Assembly (NCBI RefSeq): GCF_002845985.1
Contig: NZ_PDFK01000010.1
Coordinates: 1-64,000, forward strand
DNA from: Lysinibacillus fusiformis
Lineage (GTDB): Bacteria; Bacillota; Bacilli; Bacillales_A; Planococcaceae
DNA length: 64,000 nucleotides
Reading direction: 5' to 3'
In this document: piece after piece, positions 36,666-45,314 of the stretch
Layout of the letters: each line of letters opens with the position of its first letter
Numbering within the stretch: position 1 is the first letter of the stretch
The notes under the pieces: model-generated
Databases searched by the model: none
Told to the model about the DNA's origin: nothing
Seen by the model: the letters and a program-made list of their open reading frames with translations, nothing else
Made by a program: the position numbers and the translations under genes

Positions 36666-36714
36666 AAAAAATACGCCCCCTTAATCAGTCGTAAAAAACT
36701 GTTTAAGAAGACGT
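36664..36714 (-). terminator. Terminator hairpin that also covers the integrase ribosome site
   Basis: A 17-bp stem (ACGTCTTCTTAAACAGT with ACTGATTAAGGGGGCGT on the minus strand, 16 of 17 paired with several G-U) and an 8-nt loop, followed by ATTTTTTATG. It can end spo0A transcripts, and in read-through RNA it hides the AAGGGGG ribosome site of int. Confidence 0.8.
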
Positions 36715-36747
36715 TATAATTAACGTAATATAACTGTTTTATATAAT

Positions 36748-36775
36748 AAGTTTACCGCATATTCTCCGCTAGCCT
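36748..36775. repeat. Right arm-type repeat of the attachment region
   Basis: Counterpart of 20818-20846, sharing AAGTTTACCG, ATATTCT and TAGCCT in the same order and orientation. Confidence 0.6.
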
Positions 36776-36804
36776 GTCGCCCACAAACGCAGTCATACCA
36801 ACGC

Positions 36805-37596
36805 CTAGCTAGCCATCATATCAATGCGGATTTTGTCTGCGATCATGGCAATGAATTCACTATTTGTTGGTTTGGATTTTAAGTGATGCACAGTGTAGCC
36901 AAACATCGACGAAATGGATTCATAATTGCCACGATTCCACGCAACCTCAATGGCATGTCGGATGGCACGTTCCACGCGAGATGGTGTCGTATTGAATTTT
37001 TTCGCGATTTCCGGATATAAAATTTTTGTCACAGATCCTAGTAGCTCAATATCCTCAAAGACCATTTGAATGGCTTCACGTAAATAAGAATACCCTTTAA
37101 TATGTGCAGGTACACCGATTTCTTTAATGATGGCCGTAATCGTGCTGTCTAATTGATGCTGATTTAATTTTTGAGGTACTGTCGGTTGTAACACGCTTGT
37201 CTTTTTCGGAAGTGTCGCCTTCTGTCCAGCACAATGTAGAATTTTTTGTACCAATTGATCGAATTCAAATGGTTTTAGCATGAAATAGGAAGCCCCTAAA
37301 TCGACCGCTTGTTTCATGACATCTTCCTGGCCAAAAGCTGTTAGCATAATGACTTGGATGGATGCCATTTTCTCATTTTGATACATCGACTCTAATACAG
37401 CTAAACCGTCAAGATGAGGCATTATTATATCTAGAAGTAAAATATCTGGTGTGAATTCCTCAAGCATTTGTAGACAAACTTTCCCATTTGAAGCAGTTGC
37501 AATAATTTCTATTTCGGCATGTCCTTGAAAATACTGCTCCATTGTTTTTAATAACTCACGATTATCATCTGCAATCGCTACTTTTACCTTTGTCAT
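36805..37596 (-). CDS. spo0A: Sporulation master regulator Spo0A
   Basis: A 263-residue response regulator. The receiver has IADDNRELL (acidic pocket), the phospho-acceptor Asp in [13 protein letters not shown] and Lys in YFMLKPFEF. The effector domain has the Spo0A-specific helix-turn-helix [25 protein letters not shown], and the C-terminus [18 protein letters not shown]. The start [12 protein letters not shown] follows AGAAGGAGG. The gene is complete even though a mobile element abuts its stop codon, because the attachment site recreates the last codons. It controls sporulation entry and probably itself through 0A boxes upstream. Confidence 0.97.
   Translation of the reverse strand: MTKVKVAIADDNRELLKTMEQYFQGHAEIEIIATASNGKVCLQMLEEFTPDILLLDIIMPHLDGLAVLESMYQNEKMASIQVIMLTAFGQEDVMKQAVDLGASYFMLKPFEFDQLVQKILHCAGQKATLPKKTSVLQPTVPQKLNQHQLDSTITAIIKEIGVPAHIKGYSYLREAIQMVFEDIELLGSVTKILYPEIAKKFNTTPSRVERAIRHAIEVAWNRGNYESISSMFGYTVHHLKSKPTNSEFIAMIADKIRIDMMAS
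36806..36869. repeat. attR: Right attachment site inside spo0A
   Basis: A 64-bp perfect repeat of 20710-20773, forming the last 20 codons of the intact spo0A gene. The base before it makes the stop TAG here and TAA in the other copy. Confidence 0.92.
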
Positions 37597-37675
37597 TTCA
37601 ATTCCTCCTTCTGGACTTGCTTTGAACACCTCAAAGCGTTAACCTAACCCCTAAATGCCGTTTTTGGCACACTGT

Positions 37676-37789
37676 GGAATTTTCGACATTTTTGTTTTAA
37701 AAACCTTTTCTATTTCCAAAAATGAGTATGTAGTCCGATACTTTCTTTTTATATCGACAAGTTACGCTAAATAGCTGCAACCTGTCGAA
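37676..37789 (-). promoter_or_regulatory. spo0A control region with 0A boxes and a sigma-H-like promoter
   Basis: TGTCGAA boxes lie at 37783-37789 (plus strand) and 37682-37688 (minus strand), with a one-mismatch box (TGTCGAT) at 37753-37759. On the minus strand AAAGGTTTTT and, 12 nt on, TCGAAAAT resemble a sigma-H promoter. This matches the known autoregulation of spo0A. The rest of 37597-37966 holds only the spoIVB terminator. Confidence 0.65.
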
Positions 37790-37889
37790 TGCTCTTATTA
37801 CTTATTTTAGATAAAAAATGTAGATAAAACTACAGTTTTTTTAAATATCATGACTCCTTCAGGAAGTTATCAGAAATACTTGTTGAAAA

Positions 37890-37953
37890 GGTAAAAATCC
37901 GCGTAGCTTCCTGCGGCTCTTGCTATGCTCACGGAAAAAAGCGGATTTTTACC
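37890..37953 (-). terminator. spoIVB terminator with a long hairpin
   Basis: GGTAAAAATCCGC and GCGGATTTTTACC form a perfect 13-bp stem around a 38-nt loop, with TTTTC after it on the minus strand. The loop (GTAGCTTCCTGCGG, CTCACGG) resembles a cut-down version of the repeat at 211-338. Confidence 0.7.
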
Positions 37954-37966
37954 ATTCATCATTTTT

Positions 37967-38914
37967 TTAGGAAGATCTTCTTAACATTTCTGCTACAGTT
38001 AGTGCTGCTCCTTTTTTCGGCTCCTCAACAAACATATGTGTCACAGCACCGACAAAACGTCCGTCTTGAATGATAGGACTGCCACTCATTCCCTGCAAAA
38101 TACCACCGGTTTTTTCGATGAGCTTTTTGTCAGATACTAAAAATTCAAGGCGTTCATTTTCAACTTTTGTAATTTCAATTGTAAAGGATTCCACCTTACT
38201 GCCTTCAATGGCTGTATAGATTTCAGCTTTCCCAGCTTTTATATCTTTTTCATGCATAATTTCTATGGCTTTGGGCAATCTTTGTTGATAACCCTCTTCC
38301 CAACGGCCAAAAATACCATAAATAGTATTTTTATCTATACTGCCTAGTCGTTCTTGGTGCTTTTCAATGGAGGAAATTTTATAGCCTGGTTGACCCGGTG
38401 TGCTTTTACGAATTTGTTGGATGGAAGCTAAAAATATGGAGCCTGCTTTAAAAACAGGGGCTTCTTGTAGGGTTGAATCGACAATTTGATGACCTAGTGC
38501 ACCGTAATTTTTTGTCTCTGGATCAATATAAGTCAGTGTTCCTACTCCATCTGTTTCATCTTTTAAAAAGGAAATGACATGCTCTGCTTCTTGGTCTTGT
38601 AACTCCAGTGTAATTTGTTGGCCACCACTATTGATCGTCCATTTCTGTTGGCCATCCTTTGCCACAGCTTGTTTGGCATCAGCAAGAGATTTTACTGGGA
38701 CATCATTTATTTTTTCAATCACAGCACCTCCCTTCATCCACTGATTGGAAGCTAACAGTACATCATGTGCTACAAATACATGTGATAATTGAAGTTGAAT
38801 TCCAATCGCTTCGCCCATTGGTATAAGCTTTTTGGCGGCAAAAGCTTGTATAGGCAACACTAACAAAAAGATGAGCATAGGCAAAATGACTAATTGACGC
38901 CAATGACGATTCAT
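37967..38914 (-). CDS. spoIVB: SpoIVB serine peptidase
   Basis: A 315-residue secreted peptidase that triggers pro-sigma-K processing across the forespore septum. It has an N-terminal signal/anchor (residues 5-27, LVILPMLIFLLVLPIQAFA) and a PDZ domain (GGAVIEKINDVPVKSLADA). The S55 peptidase domain has the catalytic His in NYGALGHQIVD and Ser in GMSGSPIIQDGRF. The start follows AAAGGAGG. It is clearly shorter than the ~426 residues of B. subtilis SpoIVB, mainly before the PDZ domain. It lies between recN and spo0A as usual. Confidence 0.93.
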   Translation of the reverse strand: MNRHWRQLVILPMLIFLLVLPIQAFAAKKLIPMGEAIGIQLQLSHVFVAHDVLLASNQWMKGGAVIEKINDVPVKSLADAKQAVAKDGQQKWTINSGGQQITLELQDQEAEHVISFLKDETDGVGTLTYIDPETKNYGALGHQIVDSTLQEAPVFKAGSIFLASIQQIRKSTPGQPGYKISSIEKHQERLGSIDKNTIYGIFGRWEEGYQQRLPKAIEIMHEKDIKAGKAEIYTAIEGSKVESFTIEITKVENERLEFLVSDKKLIEKTGGILQGMSGSPIIQDGRFVGAVTHMFVEEPKKGAALTVAEMLRRSS

Positions 38915-38994
38915 ACGACACCTCCTTTTCATTTTTGTCTTTTTACTATGTGTTGTTGTGCCATTCTTATAAGCGGTAAATATTTGTGCAAAAT

Positions 38995-39029
38995 GAAAAA
39001 AGCCAGAAACAGCAGACACTGTTCCTGGC
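38995..39029 (-). terminator. recN terminator
   Basis: GCCAG-AACAG and CTGTT-CTGGC pair with one mismatch. The minus-strand tail is TTTTTTC. Confidence 0.8.
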
Positions 39030-39037
39030 ATAAAAAT

Positions 39038-40729
39038 TTAACGCATCTGTTTTTTTCGTTCATCCGCCATTTTTAAAAGTTCCGTTGCATGCTGTAATGT
39101 TAAGGCAGTAATTTCTGTTCCGGACATCATGCGACTTACTTCTTCAATTCGAGCATCTTGATCAATCTCTGATAAAGATGTAAATGTTCGATCATGCTCC
39201 ACTTCTTTTTTTATAAAGTAATGATGATCAGCCATAGCAGCAACTTGCGGTAAATGTGAAATACATAAAACTTGAGAATTAACGGAAATCGCGGCTATTT
39301 TTTCTGCAATGGCTTGCGCCACACGGCCACTGACACCCGTATCAACCTCATCAAAAATAATGGATGTAATGCCATTAGAAGAGGAAAAAATGGTTTTTAA
39401 TGCAAGCATCATGCGCGATAATTCTCCGCCTGATGCAATTTTTGGTAAAGACTTCGGCGGTTCTCCAACGTTTGTAGAGATATAGAAAATGATCTGATCT
39501 TTCCCGTTAGCATCAAAATATGGTAATTCATCGAAATTGACAATAAATTTTGCTTTTTCCATATGTAATTCACGTAACTCTGCCATAATTGCTTCACTTA
39601 ATTGCTGGGCGGCAGCTTTACGTACAGTTGAAAGTTCACTCGCCAGATCACTGAGCACAGCTTCCATTTCTAACACACGTCGTTCTTTCACTTGCAAAAT
39701 TTCATCACGATTCAACAGCTCATTTAACTCTGTTTTAATTTTTTCGTAATACGCTAAAATTTCTTCCACTGTTGAACCATATTTGCGCTTTAAATTTTGC
39801 AATAACGCTAAACGTTGCTCAACTTCATTTAAACGAGCTGGATCAAATTCTAATTCATCTAATACATTTTTGACCTGATAGGCTGCATCCTGCAAGGCAT
39901 AAAACGCAGTTGTCACCGCTTCAGAAGCTTCTTTAAATTGTTCGTCAACTGTTGCAGCATCTTCTAGCGCGCCCATAGCAGCACCAATCCAATCGAGTCC
40001 TTTCGATTCGCCTTGAATGGCCTCATAAGCTGCACTAGAGCGTTCAAAAATTTTATTGAAGTTCATAAGACGGCGACGTTCATCTAGGAGCTCGTCTTCC
40101 TCACCTAGCTTTAAATTAGCTTCCTCTAGCTCTTTTATTTGGAATTGATACAAATCAATCCGTTGTGCCATCAATTGTTCATCGATGGATATGGAGGCTA
40201 AGTCTTTTTTGAGTAAACGGTATTCCTCATAGTGAGTACTATACGTTTTTTGAATAGGTGACAGCTCTTCCTCTGCAAACTGGTCAAGCAAATTAATATG
40301 CTGTTTTTCATCCATCAACTCTTGATTTTCATGTTGACCATGAATATCAATGAGACTTGCCCCAATATCTCTTAAAACGGATAAGGGCACAAGCTTTCCA
40401 TTTACACGGCAAATACTTTTACCAGAATCATTTAAATCACGGCGTAAAATAACGGTATCTTCTTCTATTTCAATGCCTGCTTCTTCTAATTTTTTCAGAA
40501 CGGGATGAATGGAACTCGAAATTTGAAATAAGCCACCCAATTCTGCCTTTCTTGCGCCATGACGAATAAATTCAGTATTGCCTCGTCCCCCCGCAAGTAA
40601 ATGCACAGCATCAATGATAATGGATTTTCCAGCACCCGTTTCCCCTGTGAGTACAGTTAAGCCTTCTGAAAAACTCACTGTCAAATCCTCAATGATAGCA
40701 AAGTTTCGAATACTAAGCTCTCTTAACAC
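39038..40729 (-). CDS. recN: DNA repair protein RecN
   Basis: A 563-residue SMC-like ATPase for double-strand break repair. The N-terminal Walker A is LTGETGAGKSIIIDAV. Long central coiled coils run from about residue 150 to 370. The ABC signature is LPKIASGGELSRMMLALK and Walker B is SIIFDEVDTGVSG. It sits downstream of the arginine repressor gene and upstream of spoIVB, the standard Bacillus order. Confidence 0.97.
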   Translation of the reverse strand: MLRELSIRNFAIIEDLTVSFSEGLTVLTGETGAGKSIIIDAVHLLAGGRGNTEFIRHGARKAELGGLFQISSSIHPVLKKLEEAGIEIEEDTVILRRDLNDSGKSICRVNGKLVPLSVLRDIGASLIDIHGQHENQELMDEKQHINLLDQFAEEELSPIQKTYSTHYEEYRLLKKDLASISIDEQLMAQRIDLYQFQIKELEEANLKLGEEDELLDERRRLMNFNKIFERSSAAYEAIQGESKGLDWIGAAMGALEDAATVDEQFKEASEAVTTAFYALQDAAYQVKNVLDELEFDPARLNEVEQRLALLQNLKRKYGSTVEEILAYYEKIKTELNELLNRDEILQVKERRVLEMEAVLSDLASELSTVRKAAAQQLSEAIMAELRELHMEKAKFIVNFDELPYFDANGKDQIIFYISTNVGEPPKSLPKIASGGELSRMMLALKTIFSSSNGITSIIFDEVDTGVSGRVAQAIAEKIAAISVNSQVLCISHLPQVAAMADHHYFIKKEVEHDRTFTSLSEIDQDARIEEVSRMMSGTEITALTLQHATELLKMADERKKQMR

Positions 40730-40762
40730 AAATTGTCACCTCTGAATCAAATTCCCCATTTT

Positions 40763-41221
40763 TTAAAGCATGTCTAATAAGCGATTTTTTGTATTTTCAC
40801 GCTCATTTTCATTTCGACAAATAATTAAAATGGTATCATCTCCAGAAATTGTACCTAAAATTTCTGGCCAATCTAAATGATCAAGTAAGGATGCAATCGC
40901 ATTCGCATTCCCTGGGAGAGCTTTCATCACTAAAAAGTGAGATGCGCCATCAATACTTACAAATGCATCTGCTAATGCACGATGTAATTTTTGGACTGGG
41001 TTGAAACGCTGATCTGCGGGCAGACTATATTTATAGCGACCATCCTGTAATGGTACTTTTACTAAATGTAGCTCTTTTATATCGCGTGATACCGTAGCTT
41101 GTGTCACATTATAGCCTGCTTCTTTTAAAAAATCGACTAAATCATCTTGTGTTTCAATTTCATGATTGGCAATAATATCCCGAATCCGTATATGTCGTTG
41201 TCCTTTATTCAACGAAATCAC
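40763..41221 (-). CDS. argR: Arginine repressor ArgR/AhrC
   Basis: A 152-residue hexameric regulator of arginine metabolism. The N-terminal winged helix is [20 protein letters not shown] to [15 protein letters not shown]. The C-terminal oligomerisation and arginine-binding domain has [20 protein letters not shown] and [14 protein letters not shown], with the Asp pair that holds arginine. It lies between tlyA and recN as in other Bacillales. Confidence 0.95.
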   Translation of the reverse strand: MISLNKGQRHIRIRDIIANHEIETQDDLVDFLKEAGYNVTQATVSRDIKELHLVKVPLQDGRYKYSLPADQRFNPVQKLHRALADAFVSIDGASHFLVMKALPGNANAIASLLDHLDWPEILGTISGDDTILIICRNENERENTKNRLLDML

Positions 41222-41285
41222 CTCTTATAAATAATAGTATATGTGTATAATCACCCTACCATTTTCAACAAAAAAGCACAAGAAA

Positions 41286-41320
41286 AAACACGGCTCAATA
41301 AGCGAGCACGTGTTATTTTA
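41286..41320 (-). terminator. Terminator after the tlyA-like gene
   Basis: AACACG-GCTC and GAGC-CGTGTT form the stem with one bulged base. On the minus strand TTTTTTC follows. It overlaps the last codons of the gene. Confidence 0.75.
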
Positions 41321-42131
41321 AAGAATTATGCGCTTCTTCAACGAGTGCATTAAAAGCTGTATATGCAGGGATGACTTCTTCTCCAATAGGATTCACTAAA
41401 TGGAATAAAAATTCAATATTTCCTTCTCCACCTGTGATTGGAGAGAAAGAGGCATCCTTCACGACAAAGCCAAGCGTTGTCGCCATAGTGGCCGTCTTTT
41501 CTAATACTTCTAAATGTACTTTTTTATCACGAACAATCCCTTTTTTACCAACCTTATCTTTCCCCGCTTCAAACTGAGGTTTCACCAATGCCATAACATC
41601 ACCACCTGGCAGCAATAATGTTTTTAAGACTGGTAAAATCAGTGACAACGAGATAAAGCTAACATCAATTGTGGCAAAAGCAGGTAAGCCTTCTGATAAA
41701 TCAGCTGCCGTGGTATAGCGAAAATTCGTTTTTTCCATGACCGTGACACGTTCATCCGAGCGAATTTTCCAAGCCAATTGGTTCGAGCCAACATCCAGTG
41801 CATAGCAATGTCTTGCGCCATGTTGTAAGGCACAATCTGTAAAGCCGCCTGTAGAGGAGCCAATGTCAAGCATTAGCTTCCCTTCTACAGACATATCAAA
41901 AATTTGCAGGGCCTTTTCTAGCTTCAGACCACCACGACTTACATATTTTAAATCAGAGCCCTTTACTTGTAGCGGTGCATCGACGGCAATTTTCTCGCCT
42001 GCCTTATCAATACGTATTTCATTCGAAAAAACAAGTCCTGCCATAATGGAACGTTTTGCTTTTTCTCGTGTTTCACATAATCCACGCTCTACAAGTAAAA
42101 TATCTACTCGTTCTTTTGGTTGTTTTGTCAT
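41313..42131 (-). CDS. yqxC: TlyA family rRNA methyltransferase (YqxC)
   Basis: A 272-residue protein with an N-terminal S4 RNA-binding domain (RVDILLVERGLCETREKAKR) and a FtsJ-like methyltransferase domain (LMLDIGSSTGGFTDCAL for SAM binding, DVGSNQLAWKIRSDERV next). Family members 2'-O-methylate rRNA; the older name hemolysin A is misleading. Its start overlaps the stop of dxs, so the two are co-translated. Confidence 0.93.
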   Translation of the reverse strand: MTKQPKERVDILLVERGLCETREKAKRSIMAGLVFSNEIRIDKAGEKIAVDAPLQVKGSDLKYVSRGGLKLEKALQIFDMSVEGKLMLDIGSSTGGFTDCALQHGARHCYALDVGSNQLAWKIRSDERVTVMEKTNFRYTTAADLSEGLPAFATIDVSFISLSLILPVLKTLLLPGGDVMALVKPQFEAGKDKVGKKGIVRDKKVHLEVLEKTATMATTLGFVVKDASFSPITGGEGNIEFLFHLVNPIGEEVIPAYTAFNALVEEAHNSLK

Positions 42132-44032
42132 TATTTATTCAAACCTACTTGCTGTTTTTGTTGAAGTAATACATGCATACGTGCAACCGTATCCTCTGCA
42201 GTCATATGAATTTCTGCAAGAAGCTGATCGACGTTACCATGCTCGATATATTGATCTGGAATTCCCATACGATCAATGAGCGCATTTAAATAACCATGGT
42301 CGTGAGCAAATTCTAATACACCACTACCGAACCCACCTTGTAGAACTGCTTCTTCAATCGTTAAAATCGGTTTATGATCGGCTAATATACGGTGCAGCAT
42401 ATTTTCATCCATCGGTTTGATAAAGCGAGCATTGACTACTTCAATATCGATCCCTTGCTGTGCTAACATGTCAGCCGCTGCCATTGCCATTGGAATCGTT
42501 GTTCCAAATGTCAAAATCGATGCATCTTTCCCCTCACGCAATACTTCCCAACTACCAATCGGTAATGCGACAAGCTCATCATCTAGTGGCACACCTATAC
42601 CGTTTCCTCGTGGGTAACGAAGAGCAATAGGACCACCATCATAATCAATCGCTGTTTTCACCATATGCTGCCCTTCATTTTCATCCTTTGGCATCATAAT
42701 CGTCATGTTTGGAATATGACGAAGGAACGCAATATCAAATACACCTTGATGTGTTTCTCCATCTGCTCCCACTAAGCCAGCACGATCAATACCGATAAAG
42801 ACATTTAAATTTGGGCGAGCAATATCATGCAATACTTGGTCATAGGCACGTTGCAGGAATGTAGAATAAATTGCTAGAAATGGCTTCATCTTCTGTGTGG
42901 CTAGACCTGCTGCCATTGTTGCTGCATGTTGTTCAGCAATTCCTACATCAAAAAAACGATTTGGGAAGTCTTTTTGTATGCCTTGTAGCTTGGAGCCAAC
43001 AGGCATAGCGGGTGTAATGGTCACCACACGCTTATCCTCATGAGCAATTTTACGTACCGTCTCAGCAACTAAACTACTCCAAGCTGGCCCCTTGGCCTCA
43101 GACTTGACAAAGGCACCGTTTTCAATTTTATAAGGACCTGTCCCATGCCAATTGCCAATAGTATCGTCCTCAGCAGGTTTATAGCCTTTCCCTTTTTTCG
43201 TAATCACATGAAGAAGGACTGGGCCTTTCACTTTTTTCGCATAAGATAAAGTCGTTTCAAGAGCCTCGAAATCATGTCCATCAATCGGACCAAGATATTT
43301 AAAACCTAGCTCCTCAAAAAACACTCCAGATACCACTAAATATTTTAAGCTGTCCTTCAAACGTTCAGCTGTAGAAGCAAGCTTACCACCTAATACAGGA
43401 ATTTTATTAATGAGTGATTCTAGCTCTTCTTTCGCTTTGGAGTACTCCTTGGCTGTACGCAAACGACCTAAAACACTGTGTAAAGCACCAACATTTGGTG
43501 CAATCGACATTTCATTATCATTTAGTATGACAATCATATTCGTTTTCGCATGCCCAATATGATTTAAAGCCTCCAGTGCCATACCACCAGTTAAAGCGCC
43601 ATCACCAATGATCGGGATAACATAGCTTTGTTCTTTTTTAATATCACGTGCTGCTGCCATACCCATGGCTGCTGATAAGGAAGTCGAGCTATGACCTGTT
43701 TCCCATTCATCATGTTCACTCTCCACGCGCTTTGGAAATCCACAAAGCCCTTTGAACTGACGCAGGGTGTCAAATTGACTCGCACGACCTGTTAAAATTT
43801 TATGCACGTAAGCTTGGTGGCCAACATCCCACAAAAACTTATCTTTTGGACTGTCAAACATTTTATGCAGCATTATCGTTAGTTCAACTACGCCTAAATT
43901 CGGCCCGATATGCCCGCCTGTGACAGAACATTTTTCGATTAAGAAGGTACGAATTTCTTGAGCAAGTTGCTCAAGCTCCTTCCTATTTAAGTTTTTTAAA
44001 AAGGATGGACTAGTTATTTTATTTAAATCCAC
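42131..44032 (-). CDS. dxs: 1-deoxy-D-xylulose-5-phosphate synthase
   Basis: A 633-residue thiamine-dependent enzyme that condenses pyruvate and glyceraldehyde-3-phosphate, opening the non-mevalonate isoprenoid pathway. Visible are the [14 protein letters not shown] His motif and the thiamine motif [18 protein letters not shown] to [26 protein letters not shown] follows in the pyrimidine domain. The likely start is GTG at 44032 ([15 protein letters not shown]), matching the usual length. A GTG 11 codons earlier is less likely. Confidence 0.95.
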   Translation of the reverse strand: MDLNKITSPSFLKNLNRKELEQLAQEIRTFLIEKCSVTGGHIGPNLGVVELTIMLHKMFDSPKDKFLWDVGHQAYVHKILTGRASQFDTLRQFKGLCGFPKRVESEHDEWETGHSSTSLSAAMGMAAARDIKKEQSYVIPIIGDGALTGGMALEALNHIGHAKTNMIVILNDNEMSIAPNVGALHSVLGRLRTAKEYSKAKEELESLINKIPVLGGKLASTAERLKDSLKYLVVSGVFFEELGFKYLGPIDGHDFEALETTLSYAKKVKGPVLLHVITKKGKGYKPAEDDTIGNWHGTGPYKIENGAFVKSEAKGPAWSSLVAETVRKIAHEDKRVVTITPAMPVGSKLQGIQKDFPNRFFDVGIAEQHAATMAAGLATQKMKPFLAIYSTFLQRAYDQVLHDIARPNLNVFIGIDRAGLVGADGETHQGVFDIAFLRHIPNMTIMMPKDENEGQHMVKTAIDYDGGPIALRYPRGNGIGVPLDDELVALPIGSWEVLREGKDASILTFGTTIPMAMAAADMLAQQGIDIEVVNARFIKPMDENMLHRILADHKPILTIEEAVLQGGFGSGVLEFAHDHGYLNALIDRMGIPDQYIEHGNVDQLLAEIHMTAEDTVARMHVLLQQKQQVGLNK

Positions 44033-44195
44033 CTTTCTCACACACCTTTTCAATAAAATATTCACCGCAATTGTGTTTCCACCATTATAACAGTGTTATC
44101 AATATGCTAAAAGTACGAACACTCCATTGTTTGCATATTGCAAACGTTCCCACCTATTCTAGCATATTCTTTTCCTTCAACGCCTTAATTTTCTC

Positions 44196-45077
44196 TTAGT
44201 TTTTACGATGAACAATATACGCAGCAAAGTCACGTAACAAGCTGACATCTATTGGTAATTGATCAAGTGCATTAATGGCATGTTGATAATGCTCAGCAAG
44301 CTTTTCTTTTGCTCCCTCTAACGTTAATAGTGCTGGGTAGGTGCTTTTATCACTAGCTACATCTTTCCCAGCTGTTTTTCCTAGTTCTTCTGTCGTTCCT
44401 TCAATATCTAAAATATCGTCTTGAATTTGGAAAGCAAGACCGATATGATGCGCATATTCCTTCAAAGTAGCACGGTCCTGCGCTGATACATCTGCTAATA
44501 CGGCTCCCGCTTCAATACTAAAGCGCAATAAAGCACCTGTTTTATTGACATGGACCTGTTCCAGTTCAGCTAAATTCAGTTGACGTTGCTCCCCTTCCAT
44601 ATCAAGTACTTGACCACCAACCATGCCTTCAGCGCCTGCTGCCACGCTAAGCAATTGGACAAGTTCAATGCGTTTTTCAGCAGACACTTCCATACGTGCT
44701 AAAATGCCAAATGCCAATGTATTTAGAGCATCTCCAGCTAACGTAGCCAGTGCTTCTCCAAACACCTTATGATTTGTTGGCTTGCCTCTTCTGAAATCAT
44801 CATTATCCATGCTCGGTAAATCATCATGGATTAATGAATATGTGTGAATGATTTCAATCACAGAACCGATAATCAAACCGTCCTGTAGATTTTTACGGTA
44901 AAGCTCAAGCACAGCTAAGACAAAAAGTGGACGAATACGTTTACCGCCTGCCTTTAATGAATAAAGCATGGATTCCTTTAAATCCGCTGGTGCATCAATT
45001 TTTTCAACAAGTGCATACATGGTTTCTTCAATTTGTGGTATATTGCTTTCGATAAAGTACTTTAATGGCTCATTCAT
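44196..45077 (-). CDS. ispA: Farnesyl diphosphate synthase
   Basis: A 293-residue short-chain polyprenyl synthase. The first Asp-rich motif is SLIHDDLPSMDNDDFRRG and the second is AFQIQDDILDIEGT, with GGKRIRPLFVLAV near residue 50. It supplies farnesyl diphosphate for undecaprenyl and quinone synthesis. It follows xseB with 3 nt between and precedes dxs, the usual operon. Confidence 0.95.
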   Translation of the reverse strand: MNEPLKYFIESNIPQIEETMYALVEKIDAPADLKESMLYSLKAGGKRIRPLFVLAVLELYRKNLQDGLIIGSVIEIIHTYSLIHDDLPSMDNDDFRRGKPTNHKVFGEALATLAGDALNTLAFGILARMEVSAEKRIELVQLLSVAAGAEGMVGGQVLDMEGEQRQLNLAELEQVHVNKTGALLRFSIEAGAVLADVSAQDRATLKEYAHHIGLAFQIQDDILDIEGTTEELGKTAGKDVASDKSTYPALLTLEGAKEKLAEHYQHAINALDQLPIDVSLLRDFAAYIVHRKN

Positions 45078-45080
45078 TTC

Positions 45081-45314
45081 CTAATTCTCTCCCTTTAGTG
45101 GATCAAATGCTGTTGTTTCACCAGTTTCTTGGACAATCGATACAAGCTGCTCTTCTGCATGTTGCAGCTTACTATGGCAAAACTTTGATAGCTCCATTCC
45201 TTGCTTGTATAAATCAATCGCATTTTCCAATGGCACATCGCCTTGCTCTAGCTGGCGAACGATTTCTTCTAATGCCGTCATGGCTTCTGCAAATGTTTGT
45301 TGTTTTTCTGTCAC
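45081..45314 (-). CDS. xseB: Exodeoxyribonuclease VII small subunit
   Basis: A 77-residue helical protein (FAEAMTALEEIVRQLEQGDV, PLENAIDLYKQGMELSKFC), the classic XseB pattern. It overlaps xseA by 4 nt. Several copies bind one large subunit to form the single-strand exonuclease. Confidence 0.95.
   Translation of the reverse strand: MTEKQQTFAEAMTALEEIVRQLEQGDVPLENAIDLYKQGMELSKFCHSKLQHAEEQLVSIVQETGETTAFDPLKGEN

Larger units (their letters stand above)
20710..36869. mobile_element. 16.1-kb phage-related element integrated in the 3' end of spo0A
   Basis: Bounded by the 64-bp repeats, with a tyrosine integrase next to the right end and paired arm-type repeats inside both ends. Nineteen tightly packed minus-strand genes run from the repeat array at 31.5 kb to the left end. 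A repressor switch, several small genes, a structured non-coding segment and the integrase fill the right third. Phage functions seen are a tape measure, a gp10-like tail protein and a small-terminase-like protein. No portal, capsid, protease, large terminase, holin or endolysin is present. The frames are unbroken. A satellite-like element or a specialised defective prophage both fit. Confidence 0.88.

Noticed and set aside
36805-37596. spo0A disrupted by the mobile element
   Set aside because: The attachment copy restores the last codons, so the protein is complete.
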